From Saccharomycopsis crataegensis (taxonomy: Eukaryota; Ascomycota; Saccharomycetes; Ascoideales; Saccharomycopsidaceae), in NCBI RefSeq assembly GCF_037102585.1, contig NW_027043824.1, forward strand, positions 372,001 through 436,000: a stretch of DNA of 64,000 bases, written 5' to 3'. Positions within the stretch are counted from its first letter, which is position 1, and each line of letters starts with the position of its first letter. Below are positions 50,608 to 62,453 of this stretch, piece by piece. The notes under the pieces are model-generated. The model did not search any database. It had not been told where the DNA came from and was given only the letters and a program-made list of their open reading frames with translations. The position numbers and the translations under genes were made by a program.

Positions 50608-51575
50608 TTTCAGGATCAATTGATCAAATACTTTTTTTCTAAATCTTGGAAGAGATTTCTTTGCTTCACATAGATATATATATATATATATATAGCAAGA
50701 TTTTCAGATATTACTTATTATTTGTTTGTTGATGATTTTGATATATCGTGCGATTGATAAAAAAATAGAGTGAAGTGAGTTTGAGAGAGTGGGAAGAGAG
50801 ATGAGAAAGGATGAAAAAATTTCCTGTAATGAAAATTAAGGACTCCCCCACATTTTTGGACCCTGCATTGGTAGTCACGTGTACAATCGATTAATACGTC
50901 AAATTATAACAGATCAACTGCAATATCATCACTCGTTCCGAGATAAGGATCGCCAGAGACTAACCAAATAAATCAGGTATATTTATCCATTAAATGTGGT
51001 TTAATGGCCAAAATAACCTTTTTCTTTGCGAAATCAATCTTAGTTTACACACTTCTATGCCACTTTATCGAGTGATGATTAGAGTGATGTTGGAAGATAA
51101 GCAAAAAGAAAGAAGATTGATGTGAAGAAGCTTGATTGCGTTTTCGTCCCTGTTAATATGATGAACTCAAATTGCTCATCGAGAGTTTTTAAATAAACAA
51201 CATAAAAAGCTTTAACTCTTTGCCAGAATCAGAACAAAAAAAATCATTACTAGTGGAGTTACATTATTGAAGCTTCGAAAATTTTATATCCCAAATAATT
51301 ACTAACGAAGCTAGGATCAGTGCTCATAGTACTGTTGTTAATGACCGTCTATGAGGCAATTTGTCATTAATAATATTTCTTTCGATACAACCATTATTAA
51401 TAAATCGAATTGTAACATAAGACTCTCAATCCATTGATTAACATGAAACCAAGCTTGTATTACAAGCCATGGAAAATATTGATTAAGGAAAGTGTGATAA
51501 TGTTCCTAAAAATCTGTATTACTATTCCAACACGAATTTTTAGTGATAAAGCACCCACGCCAAAGGCTATATTTA
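50608..51575. other. Upstream flank of copy 3 and unassigned AT-rich DNA
   Basis: 50608-50930 is the conserved family promoter in reverse, with a TATATATATATATATATATATA tract near 50673-50694 in place of the shorter TATATAC of copy 2. 50930-51575 is AT-rich with no supportable gene. Confidence 0.5.
50876..50881. promoter_or_regulatory. CACGTG E-box upstream of copy 3
   Basis: Same site and context (CGATTGTACACGTGA in reverse) as at 9689-9694 upstream of the intact copy. Confidence 0.45.
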
Positions 51576-53824
51576 CTGTGATTTCATCTTTCATTCGTAC
51601 CAACTACCGGAAATGCTCATACTAGTGGCAAAAATTAATTCATACCGACCTCCGGTCTTTTTCGTACCGCTGCACCAGAACTCATTCATGCCAAACTACA
51701 AGAATATTTCATACCATTACACTTTAATTATTCCCACTATTTTATTTCAATTATTCATATCAACCCTTTGTCTACTAATGGTTTCAGAAGCTTTTTTGCT
51801 ACTTAACTTGACTTAATCAAACAATACTCAATTTTGCAGAACTTGGTGTTATTTTCTACAACACCGGATACTTATAATACACACGTAATGTAATGATCTA
51901 GACACTTTCTTACTTTTCTTTCTCTTTCTTTCTTTTTATTGTTTTTATCTTTTCTTCTCTCTTCTTTATTTAACTCCATTCCTTATCTCCGACAACCTCT
52001 TTATCTCCGACTACCTTTTTATTTCCCTTTGAGTTCCCTTTTAGGTAAGTCTTACTTTCTTTTCTCACCTATAAAAAGCTTACTTCATCTATTCCTTTTA
52101 GTTTTTATTCTTCTTTAATATACTTTAACTACTATGTTACCCAACTAAACCATTACATGGAGGTCGTACCAAAACGCTATCGCTTACTTCAAACCATCGT
52201 TAACTACCACAGAGGAATCCTTTACCTGATAGTCGCTCTCTCTTTGAACAAGTACAAAGATATCATAATGCTGACCCAAAACAAGCCTTACCACAAAAAG
52301 TCTACCGCGACCACTTCCGTGATCACGACCACTTCCCAGACTGTTACTCAATTGGCTGTTTCTGCTATTATTACCACAAGTGCTATCGCCGCTGCTAAAG
52401 CTACCTTTTCCAGTGCTCCAGAGCCAAACACTAACCATACCGCTGATCCAGTCATCGAAGCCTGGTATAACGAGAATAACACTTTCCAGTACTTATTCAC
52501 CATGCCTGTCCTCAGCACTTTCTTCAGTGTTCTCTGTTCGTTTTCCAACCACTGGTTAGCTAATATTTACACCATTAGCTCAGTTTTATACTCAACTTTG
52601 GACGAAGTCATCGATTTCCACCAAATTCCTTACTTTTAATAATAATATTTTTAACAAATAGGAATGAATGTATGGTACAAGGTGTGCCCCATATAAAGCG
52701 ATGATTTCTCACATCTGTGTGCACTTTAGGGTAACTATGTGATCACTAGATTAATTACAGTAATTCTTTTACTATGAAACGTAAGTATGGACTTAAAAGC
52801 TTGCTTTGGCCGCAGTTATTTTTAGGAGCGTAGTACAATCAACCACCATGGAGCTAGATGAAGTGATCTTCAAAAAATGTGAAGATATGAATACTGAAGA
52901 AATGGGGGAGACAAGAAAATACAGAGAGGCCCTTACAGACACTATAGGCAACCTGTACAACAAAGATTTTGGTAGCTAGTTATGGAAGAAGGCGTTTCAG
53001 CTTATAAAGCGCAGAGCACCAGTGGCTTTCTCCGATAAGAAGAGAACACTTGATTCAGAAACAAATGCTGAGAAAGTGAGTAGAGGTACTACAGCTAATC
53101 ACTTGTATGTCTTCGTAAATTCAGTAATTCAGCAAATAGAAACTAATAACAAGCTAAAAGATTTGAGATATTGAATTCCTGATCATGCTGCTATTCATAA
53201 ACGTCGTGATCTTCAATTATTGGTCGCACTGAGTAGGTTAGAACTTGTATTTTTGCTTCCTCATTCTCCAGGATTGAATATCATAGAAGAATTCTGAGCA
53301 GTATATAAAAGCAAAGCCAAGAGATTAAACTTGAGTAAGAAAGAGCAATTGACTCCAAGAGTGAAAGAAGCTATGGAAAATATTGCTCTTGATAGTTATG
53401 AGGGATTCTACAGGCATGCTGCAAGGCATGATAATGATCTCTGTTTGCAGCAGCAGCTCTTTTAAAAAGAAAACAAAAAGAGGAAAAAAAACATTAGAAA
53501 ATGAACCAAAGAAGAGTATGAAACTGGAATAAAAAAATAACCATGCTGGACACAAACTTGGTTACAAGCCATCAAAAAGGCCATTAGATATCTCAAATAT
53601 TAATTTTCTTGAATACTAAACGCACGACATAATTTATACATGTAGTGTGAATTTTCTTATTGTTGGTAAGAACAATTGCAGTGTAATGGTATGAAATATT
53701 CTTGTAGTTTGGTATGAATGAATCCCGGTGCGGTGGTAAAAGTACCGGGGGTCGGTATGAATTACTTTTTGCCACTGGTATGAACATTTCCAGTGGTAGG
53801 TACGATTAAAAAATGAAATAAGTG
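51576..53824 (+). mobile_element. Tc1/mariner-type DNA transposon with an inserted ORF
   Basis: Left end after TA: CTGTGATTTCATC..CATTCGTACCAACTACCGGAAATGCTCATACTAGTGG. Right end: GGTAGGTACGATTAAAAAATGAAATAAGTG then TA at 53825-53826. It encodes the first segment (MELDEVIFKKCEDMNTEEM, from 52848) with the same in-frame TAG as its relatives. Unlike those at 46432 and 57357 it keeps the distal transposase (53190-53460): PDHAAIHKRRDLQ with the second catalytic Asp and SPGLNIIEEF with the Glu. The spacing is 34 residues, the DD34E pattern of Tc1. The frame is broken by stops. Relative to the 57357 element it has about 750 extra bases (about 51900-52650) containing a 160-codon ORF. Confidence 0.8.
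52157..52639 (+). CDS. Hypothetical protein encoded inside a Tc1-type element
   Basis: 160 residues, unrecognised. A basic N-terminus (MEVVPKRYRLLQTIVNYHRG) leads into a hydrophobic helix (ILYLIVALSL). A Thr/Ser/Ala-rich middle (STATTSVITTTSQTVTQLAV, then IITTSAIAAAKATF) and an aromatic C-terminal part (FQYLFTMPVLSTFFSVLCSFSNHWLANIY) follow, giving perhaps two or three membrane segments. Codon use (GCT, ACC, GTC, TTC) is like host genes rather than like the decayed transposon around it. A long CT-rich leader and a TATAAAAAG (about 52071) precede it. It interrupts the transposon between the left terminus and the transposase remnant, so it is either cargo or a later insertion. Confidence 0.5.
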   Translation: MEVVPKRYRLLQTIVNYHRGILYLIVALSLNKYKDIIMLTQNKPYHKKSTATTSVITTTSQTVTQLAVSAIITTSAIAAAKATFSSAPEPNTNHTADPVIEAWYNENNTFQYLFTMPVLSTFFSVLCSFSNHWLANIYTISSVLYSTLDEVIDFHQIPYF

Positions 53825-53990
53825 TACTGTAAATGTGCGCAATTGTACCTATTTATCTACATTTACCATTTCTGAAGATTTCAGTACATACAACTATTTC
53901 TCTACAGTCATGATTTTATAATTTCTGCGAAAGGTTCAATTTTCTGGGTAGTTATTTAGTTTTTGCAATTATAACTAACTAAATCTTTAA

Positions 53991-55154
53991 CTATGATCTT
54001 GTGGGGATGTATTCTTTTGGTTTGAAACCTTTCAAATCATCCCACATACTCACTAGCACTATTCTTTGATCACCGACAGTCCAAGGTTCTCTACCGTGAG
54101 AAACTTGGTAATTATCAATCAATAGAATATCACCTTCCTCCCACTTATGGAGAAACTCAATCTCTCTGGAGATGCGCAATACTACTTCTAAGTACTTGAG
54201 CGGGATTGGTGTGCCATCGTCATATGTTGATGGTAGATATAATCCACCATTTTTGCCAACATATGGCGGTTCCAAAGCATTATTATCCTTTGAGGTACCG
54301 AATCTGCCACAAATACCATTGAAAAACACAGTATTACCAGTTATTGGATGCGTCCGAAAAGCAGGAAGATGTTGCTTGATAGTTAATGAACCATCTTCAT
54401 TCCATAAGAAATCGTTAGTCAATCTAGTTATTTGACGTTCAGCTTTTTGTTTTTTCAAAGCCAAACTATCATTTTCGAAATCAATGTCTTGACCAAACGA
54501 GTCTTCATCCTCCCAATAGAATTCATTACCTTTGGTTGTCGAAGATTGGGTTGTTCTTGAAGGATAAACTTGAACACTGATCAACTTTCTGTTGGCTAAT
54601 TCGTAGATGAATTCGGGGATTTCTTGAAAAATTCTTTGGTAGAATTCCCCAGAGTGAGCAATTGGAGATCCTCCACCACCGTTTTTTGTGGCCTTGTGGG
54701 AAAAGAAATGAATGTTTGATGGGAAGTGAAAGTACCTAGCATATTCATTATGCTGGTAGAATCTGGTGTTAGGAGGACCTTCATTGGCAGTAAAAACATT
54801 CTCGGCCCATTTATGTCTTTTACCAGCCAAACCAATCTGTTCAAAAGGAGTTCTGCCTCTGGAACTTTCTATAGCAGTAATATACTTGGAGAATGTCTCA
54901 CCAGAGTTATCGTTAAAACCTCTCAATAACACTGCTCCATGGTTGGCCAACAAATCGGTGAATGTGCCATTGGATGATATTTCTGATATTAGGCTTGTAA
55001 TGACTTTTTTGTTTGTGATGTCGGATGCAGAAACTTGTAGCACTAGAGGGAAAACGTATCCGTTGACAATTCTGGAGTTGTTTACCTCGACGCTGTCCAA
55101 GGATACAAAGAACCCATCTTTCTCATGTTTAATGTGGTAATCAGTTGCGGTCAT
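53991..55154 (-). CDS. TauD/TfdA-type Fe(II)/2-oxoglutarate dioxygenase
   Basis: 387 residues. A clavaminate synthase-like, TauD superfamily enzyme that would oxidise a small substrate using Fe(II), O2 and 2-oxoglutarate. Iron ligands: His135 and Glu137 in FYQHNEYARY (an H-x-E variant of H-x-D) and distal His353 in NYQVSHGREPW. Arg364 in QRIVLVSMW is placed to bind 2-oxoglutarate. Glu in place of Asp in this motif is common among fungal clavaminate synthase-like members. The substrate cannot be read from the sequence; taurine or other sulfonates are possible by family. Divergent from a Dal5-family permease with a 600-base shared promoter, which suggests a small uptake-and-oxidation module. 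It is not an obvious Jlp1 orthologue. Confidence 0.85.
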   Translation of the reverse strand: MTATDYHIKHEKDGFFVSLDSVEVNNSRIVNGYVFPLVLQVSASDITNKKVITSLISEISSNGTFTDLLANHGAVLLRGFNDNSGETFSKYITAIESSRGRTPFEQIGLAGKRHKWAENVFTANEGPPNTRFYQHNEYARYFHFPSNIHFFSHKATKNGGGGSPIAHSGEFYQRIFQEIPEFIYELANRKLISVQVYPSRTTQSSTTKGNEFYWEDEDSFGQDIDFENDSLALKKQKAERQITRLTNDFLWNEDGSLTIKQHLPAFRTHPITGNTVFFNGICGRFGTSKDNNALEPPYVGKNGGLYLPSTYDDGTPIPLKYLEVVLRISREIEFLHKWEEGDILLIDNYQVSHGREPWTVGDQRIVLVSMWDDLKGFKPKEYIPTRS

Positions 55155-55754
55155 GTTACCGTGTATTTGTGCAGATATATAAATTAAAATATTGGTCCTT
55201 AGGATAAATTAGTGCTCATAAATAACAAGAAAACCAGGAAGTAATATATAGATGATAATTACTAATGGTTTCGGAAGTTTCCTGATATCCTTCCACATTT
55301 GTGGTGAGAGCGATGTTGGGCAAACACACGTGACGCTGCATCAAAAACCTCTATTGAGAAAAAATTGCGGCCATTGGATCTATCATGTAACTAGGTATGA
55401 TCTAGATGTATGCTATTGGTTTTTTTAAAATTGTGTGTTCATAATGTGTACGGTACTGTAAGCCACACAAGTGGTCAAAAAAAAAAAAAAATACAGCCTT
55501 ATCAGCCCTTTTTTCTCTTTCACGGAAATATCACCAATAATTGACTTTCTTCATGTCACATACTTTTATGTTAAAGTGTGTGTATATGGTGTGCATTTCA
55601 GATGAGAAGGGTCTTATCAGAAATTTACATAATCTACAACGGCTGAATAATTGAATATAAATGTCAAGTTTATCCTTGGAGTCAGCCGCTCCTTATTTTT
55701 CTTTCTCAAAAATCTCACTACACATACATATAACTTGATATCAATACCAATATT
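55155..55754. promoter_or_regulatory. Divergent promoter, dioxygenase / permease
   Basis: 600 bases between two divergent starts. A CACGTGA site lies at 55327-55333, about equidistant in function for both genes (173 bases from one ATG, 420 from the other). A TATATA element lies near 55176 on the dioxygenase side. No gene present. Confidence 0.6.
55327..55333. promoter_or_regulatory. CACGTGA site between dioxygenase and permease
   Basis: CACGTGA, the reverse of TCACGTG, is the Cbf1-Met4-Met28 site of sulfur genes in S. cerevisiae. Its presence between a TauD-type enzyme and an ACS permease fits sulfur-limitation control. This is inference from a short motif. Confidence 0.4.
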
Positions 55755-57251
55755 ATGGTTTCCACTGTGCATAGCATAGAGGACAGAGGGTCGATATCCA
55801 AACCAATACATGTTTCTCAGAGTGTTGAAGAAATTAGCCCAAAGCTTACCAATGATTCCGAAGTTATCTTAGAAAATACAAAATGGACAAGACATATCTG
55901 GGATACCTGGGGCCATCCTGACAAAAAACACGCTAAAATCATATGCAAACTCGATTGTACATTGTTGTTCTTTGCTTGTGCCGCGACATTTGTCAAATAT
56001 TTGGATAAAATCAACTTAACGTACGCTTACGTTAATGGTTTGCGTGAAGATTTGGGTATTGTTGGTAACCAATACAATTATGCTAACACCGGCTACAACA
56101 TTGCTTCCATGATCTTTGGTTTTCCTGCTGCATTTCTAATGGTGAAAATGAACAGTAAGTATTTCATCATTTTGATCGAAATGTTATGGATAATTGTCAC
56201 TTTTGCCCAAGCTGCGGTGAAAACCCCAACACAATTGATTGTTGCAAGAACTATTCTTGGAATCTTTGAGTGTGGTCACTATCCAGCCTTATCTTACATC
56301 CTTGGTACTTATTATACTCCTCTGGAATTGGCCAAAAGAGCGGTTATCTTACAATCTTCTACTTCCATTGGGTCTTTTTTCGGTGGTTATGTTGCTTCAG
56401 GGGTCTACAACGGCTTGAACGGTGTCAGTGGACGTGCTGGTTGGCGATGGGTTTTCATCATTGATGGTGTCATTTCAATGGGATTACTAATCCCTCAATA
56501 TTTTTTCTTCCCAGATAGATTATCTAATAGAAAAGCCGATTTTATCTTAAACGAGGAAGAAATCGCTTACTTGAAAAAAAGGTTGCCTGAGCAAGAACAG
56601 GATGAATACCATTTTCAATTCTCAGATATTTTTGCGGCATTATCTACCTGGGAAGTTTGGGCATTCTGGTTGTTTGGGGTTCTTCAAGATATCACCTCAT
56701 TGGTCACGCCATTTTTTTCTTTGTGGTTAAAATCCTGGAATAAGAGAGAGAAGGGAAGCTACACAATCGGCCAGATCGACCACTATGCATCGATAATTTA
56801 TGCTGTTCAAACTGTGGTCGCCTTGATCAGTGGTTGGTTATCAGATACCATTCTTCGCGGTCAACGTTGGCCACCAATTTTGGTATCTGGGATTGTTGCC
56901 TTTGTCGTTAATATTTGCTTGGGAGCAACCCCACTTTATCCTGAAAACAGAGCATTTAGATTTTTCTTGTACTGTAATACTGGGTGGGCTTTGGCTACTG
57001 CTGGTCTTTACTGGGCTTGGGCACAAGAATATTTTAAATCCAACAAGAAGACGAGAGTTATTGCCACTGGAGGTATTAATATCTTTGCATTCGTGGCGAA
57101 TAGTATTTGTAATAACATCTGGTATAAAACTTCAAAAGGACCTCATATCACCTCGGGTTATTATCTTTCGGGAACAACTGGTATTCTATACTCCATCAAC
57201 TCTTTGGTAGTTGGCTTTGCTGACCGCAGAAGAAGAAGTAGATTCTTGTGA
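55755..57251 (+). CDS. Dal5/anion:cation symporter family permease
   Basis: 498 residues. A major-facilitator permease of the allantoate/vitamin/sulfur-compound (ACS) family that includes Dal5, Fen2, Vht1, Seo1, Soa1 and Tna1. About twelve membrane helices are visible, beginning at KLDCTLLFFACAATFVKYLDKINLTYAYVNGL, where D-K/R-x-N-x-x-A/Y-V-x-G-x-x-x-D is the family hallmark. GIFECGHYPALSYILGTYYTPLELAKR follows (helix 4 to loop), then GWRWVFIIDG. The central loop and YCNTGWALATAGLYWAWAQEYFKSN are again family-like, closest in my reading to Seo1/Fen2-type members. Substrate unknown; the neighbouring dioxygenase points to an organic sulfur or nitrogen compound. Confidence 0.88.
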   Translation: MVSTVHSIEDRGSISKPIHVSQSVEEISPKLTNDSEVILENTKWTRHIWDTWGHPDKKHAKIICKLDCTLLFFACAATFVKYLDKINLTYAYVNGLREDLGIVGNQYNYANTGYNIASMIFGFPAAFLMVKMNSKYFIILIEMLWIIVTFAQAAVKTPTQLIVARTILGIFECGHYPALSYILGTYYTPLELAKRAVILQSSTSIGSFFGGYVASGVYNGLNGVSGRAGWRWVFIIDGVISMGLLIPQYFFFPDRLSNRKADFILNEEEIAYLKKRLPEQEQDEYHFQFSDIFAALSTWEVWAFWLFGVLQDITSLVTPFFSLWLKSWNKREKGSYTIGQIDHYASIIYAVQTVVALISGWLSDTILRGQRWPPILVSGIVAFVVNICLGATPLYPENRAFRFFLYCNTGWALATAGLYWAWAQEYFKSNKKTRVIATGGINIFAFVANSICNNIWYKTSKGPHITSGYYLSGTTGILYSINSLVVGFADRRRRSRFL

Positions 57252-57356
57252 CTGCCACAAATAATAATTTTGTGTGTTTCTTAATTATATATATTGAATA
57301 AGCCTTGCCTAATATAAGCTTGGTCTCATGTTGATCGACGGATTGAGAATCTTGTA

Positions 57357-58521
57357 CAGTGATTTCATTTTTTAATCGTACCTACCACCGGAAATGTTCG
57401 TACTAGTGGCAAAAAGTAATTCATACCGACCCCCGGTACTTTTACCACCGCACCGGGGATTCATTCATACCAAACTACAAGAACATTTCATTGTAATTGT
57501 CCATACCATTTTACTTCAAATATTCAAATCAATGTTTTTTCTACTAATGCTTCCGAAAGCCTCTTTGCTACTTAATTTAATCAAAAAATACTCAGTTTTG
57601 CAGAACTCGGTGCTATTTCTACAATACCGGACACTCATAGTACACATATGATGGCATTTTTAGTCAATAGGAAAGAATATATGGCATGGTAGAATGTCTG
57701 CTCGCATAAGGTAATGATTTCTCACAAGTATTGTGCAATTCAGTGCCACTATGTCATCACTAGATTGGTTATAGTAATTATAGGAGCGTAGTACAATCAA
57801 CCACCATGGAGCTAGATGAAGTGATCTTCAAAAAATGTGAAGATATGAATACTGAAGAAATGGAGGAGACAAGGAAATATAGAGAGGCCCTTACAGACAC
57901 TATAGGCAACCTGTACAACAAAGATTTTGGTAGCTAGCTATGGAAGAAGGCGTTTCAGCTTATAAAGCGCAGAGCACCAGTGGCTTTCTCCGATAAGAAG
58001 AGAACACTTGATTCAGAAACAAATGCTGAGAAAGTGAGTAGAGGTACTACAGCTAATCACTTGTATGTCTTCGTAAAGTCAGTAATTCAGCAAATAGAAA
58101 CTAATAACGAGCAACAGCTCTTTTGAAAAGAAATACAAAAAGACAAAAAAATTTAGAAAATGGAATGAAGAAAAATTAAGAAAAAAATATAAAACTGGAA
58201 TGAAAAAATAACAAAATAGCTTCATACGGAACAACCCTTGGTTATGAGCACGCAAAGAGGCCATCAGATACATTAGGTGCTTGTTTGAAGATCAAGTATT
58301 AATTTTCTTGAATACTGAAGGCATAAAATACTTTATAATTGTAGTATGAATTTTCTTCCTGCTGGTACGAATAATTACAGCATTATGCTACGAAATATTC
58401 TTGTAGTTTTGTATCGTATGAATGAATCCCGGTGCTGCAGTACGAAGAAAACTATGAATTGATTTGTTACACTAGTATGAACATTTACGGTGGTTGGTAG
58501 GAATAAAATATGAAATCACTG
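57357..58521 (+). mobile_element. Complete non-autonomous Tc1/mariner-type element with TA target duplication
   Basis: 1,165 bases. TA (57355-57356), CAGTGATTTCATTTTTTAAT at the left, mirrored by ATATGAAATCACTG at the right, then TA (58522-58523). Terminal inverted repeats of about 170 bases are mosaic, built of subrepeats such as GTACGAATAATTACAG and CAAACTACAAGAA. Inside, an ORF start at 57806 (MELDEVIFKKCEDMNTEEM, then RKYREALTDTIGNLYNKD) meets a TAG after KDFGS. A second open part (WKKAFQLIKRRAPVAFSDKK..) ends near 58126. The DDE catalytic segment present at 53190-53460 is deleted. Clean ends and target duplication make this the reference copy for the family here. Confidence 0.88.
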
Positions 58522-58613
58522 TATATATATATATATATATTAGAGCAGCAAAAAATAATAATACATAATGAAGAATCTAAAGCAACTAACTAGACAAAAC
58601 CAACAAAACAAAA

Positions 58614-59168
58614 TCAATCGTCCAAATCGAAATCATCAACCTTATTCTTGAAACTTGCAATATTCCGTCTAATCTTACTGCCATTGGACCATGTCAAGTA
58701 ATCTTCCATGTCTCTAGTCACCAAGAATGCCGGGTCGGTGATCACGTCGGTACCGACTCTCACATGTCCTTGTTCAATGAACTTCACGGCGTCCGCAATA
58801 GTTTCTGCCATCTTCAATCTTTGCATAACCACCCCAATTCTTCTACGACACATAGCTGCCACCGTGACGCTGTTTTCGAGCTGGGATACCTTGGATTTAC
58901 CATTGATGATTCCCATGGTGTAGAGTTTTTCGAGGAGAAGTTGTTCGTGCTTCACTCTGATGGGGTCCTGGGGAGCCAATAGCGACAATTGTCGGGCAAG
59001 TTTCCGTATCTCCCCGCAGATCTTGTTATATTTATGATAATCCTCACGGTCTTGCACATGGTACCGGCGCATCACCTCACCATCACGATGGCCTTGATCC
59101 TGCTTCCAGTCGAAGAAATCAACCTTCTTGAGTAATTTCTGTTCATGATGTTTGAGTTTTCTAACCAT
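58614..59168 (-). CDS. IMP3: U3 snoRNP protein Imp3
   Basis: 184 residues, full length. Imp3 binds Imp4, Mpp10 and the U3 snoRNA in the small-subunit processome and promotes U3-pre-rRNA pairing. N-terminal MVRKLKHHEQKLLKKVDFFDWKQD is the family signature. An S4 RNA-binding motif follows at about 108-165 (RRRIGVVMQRLKMAETIADAVKFIEQGHVRVGTDVITDPAFLVTRDMEDYLTW). The C-terminus is acidic. Confidence 0.97.
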   Translation of the reverse strand: MVRKLKHHEQKLLKKVDFFDWKQDQGHRDGEVMRRYHVQDREDYHKYNKICGEIRKLARQLSLLAPQDPIRVKHEQLLLEKLYTMGIINGKSKVSQLENSVTVAAMCRRRIGVVMQRLKMAETIADAVKFIEQGHVRVGTDVITDPAFLVTRDMEDYLTWSNGSKIRRNIASFKNKVDDFDLDD

Positions 59169-59484
59169 TTTTGTGTCCTAAATTATTAAAAGAAAGACAA
59201 TAAATATGAAATAGAAAATATAATGACAATATATATATCAAATGGAAAATATAATACAGTATCAATTCAATCCAGGCGATGAGAAAAATTTCTGGAAATT
59301 TTTTTTTTTTTTTTTTGGCTTCAAACCGCAGGCTCGTAACCTGTAGTGCTCTGGTTCGCAGCCCGCGATCTCAAAGAAATTTTTCGTTCTCGCAGAAAGG
59401 TTTGAAAAAAAAAAAAAAAATTGATGATGATAAAAGATGGTGGTGATAATAGAGTAAGTATTGTCCCACAGGTCCCATCCCAAG
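59169..59484. other. Divergent promoter, IMP3 / MRPL6
   Basis: 316 bases between divergent starts, with a T-run at 59298-59316 and an A-run at 59405-59420. No gene. Confidence 0.55.
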
Positions 59485-60192
59485 ATGAGTTTCTACAGAA
59501 CGATAACCTCTATCAATAGACAGCAGCAGCTCAGAGGGTTTTCCACCACCGTGTTCCGTCAATCACACATTGGGTCGGCGCCGATTTACCTCACTCCGGA
59601 CATCAGTTGTAAAGTGGAATCAATTGACAATCCTAGAATTGTCTTGAAAGGACGCAAGTCTATCACGTTATCCCAGAACATCAAGATCGGGGGGCCAAGA
59701 GGGGAACTTGGTTTTATTGTCCCAGATTTCGTCAACGTGAACATCAATGGCCCAACGGCAGAAAACAACAATATTGGCAAGATTCAAGTATCCGTCAACA
59801 ATACCGACGATAGAATCCAGCGGTCCATGTGGGGAACAGTGTCCGCAACATTGAGAAACAATATCACCGGGGTCACTGAGGGTCATTTGGCGATTTTGAA
59901 ATTGGTGGGGACCGGTTACAGAGCCACCATCATTGATAGTGTTGCTAACCCTGGTAAAAAACACGTTTCGTTGAAAGTTGGGGCCTCCGACAACCAAGGT
60001 TTAGATGTTCCTGATGGATTGACGGTGTCTAGTCCAGTGCCAACCAGAGTGGTGATTGAAGGGATCAGCAAGCAACAAGTCAAGTTGTTCGCAGCTAATT
60101 TGAGAAAATTCCGTCCTCCTGAACCATATAAGGGTAAAGGTATTTTCGTCGATAATGAAACTATCAAGATCAAGGATAAGAAGATCAAATGA
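59485..60192 (+). CDS. MRPL6: Mitochondrial ribosomal protein uL6m
   Basis: 235 residues from the ATG at 59485 (MSFYRTITSINRQQQLRGFS). A basic, Ser/Arg-rich presequence of about 25-30 residues is typical of mitochondrial import. The body has the two L6 repeats: an IVLKGRKSITLSQNIKIGGPRGELGF-type segment, and TGVTEGHLAILKLVGTGYRA with VGASDNQGLDVPDGL. The C-terminal PPEPYKGKGIFVDNETIKIKDKKIK is the L6 signature 2 region. The TTG at 59461 sits in the same frame but is not a start. Confidence 0.92.
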   Translation: MSFYRTITSINRQQQLRGFSTTVFRQSHIGSAPIYLTPDISCKVESIDNPRIVLKGRKSITLSQNIKIGGPRGELGFIVPDFVNVNINGPTAENNNIGKIQVSVNNTDDRIQRSMWGTVSATLRNNITGVTEGHLAILKLVGTGYRATIIDSVANPGKKHVSLKVGASDNQGLDVPDGLTVSSPVPTRVVIEGISKQQVKLFAANLRKFRPPEPYKGKGIFVDNETIKIKDKKIK

Positions 60193-60505
60193 GCAAAGTG
60201 ATTGCTATTACCATTCCCTTCATTTATTTTTATGTATATACTCTTGGATAAACAAAAATATTATTACATGTACGTTTTTTTTCTTCACTTTTAGTTATGT
60301 TATGTTATTTTATGTTACACTAACGTCTCTTGTAAAGATTTACAATTTTGAATGATATGAGAAATTATCTATTGGGAATACAAGCAGAAAAGATTAATAA
60401 TGAATAATAATAATGGACTTTGTGGAATGAGCAAAAATGAAAAATTGAAACAAAAAACTTAGATGAAAAAAGGTAAATAATTTTTTTAATTTTTTTTTTT
60501 CATCT
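60193..60505. other. Convergent region, MRPL6 / ERG10 3' ends
   Basis: AT-rich, with T-runs and TTATGTTATGTTATTTTATG (about 60294-60315). No gene seen. Confidence 0.55.
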
Positions 60506-62453
<1,948 letters not shown>

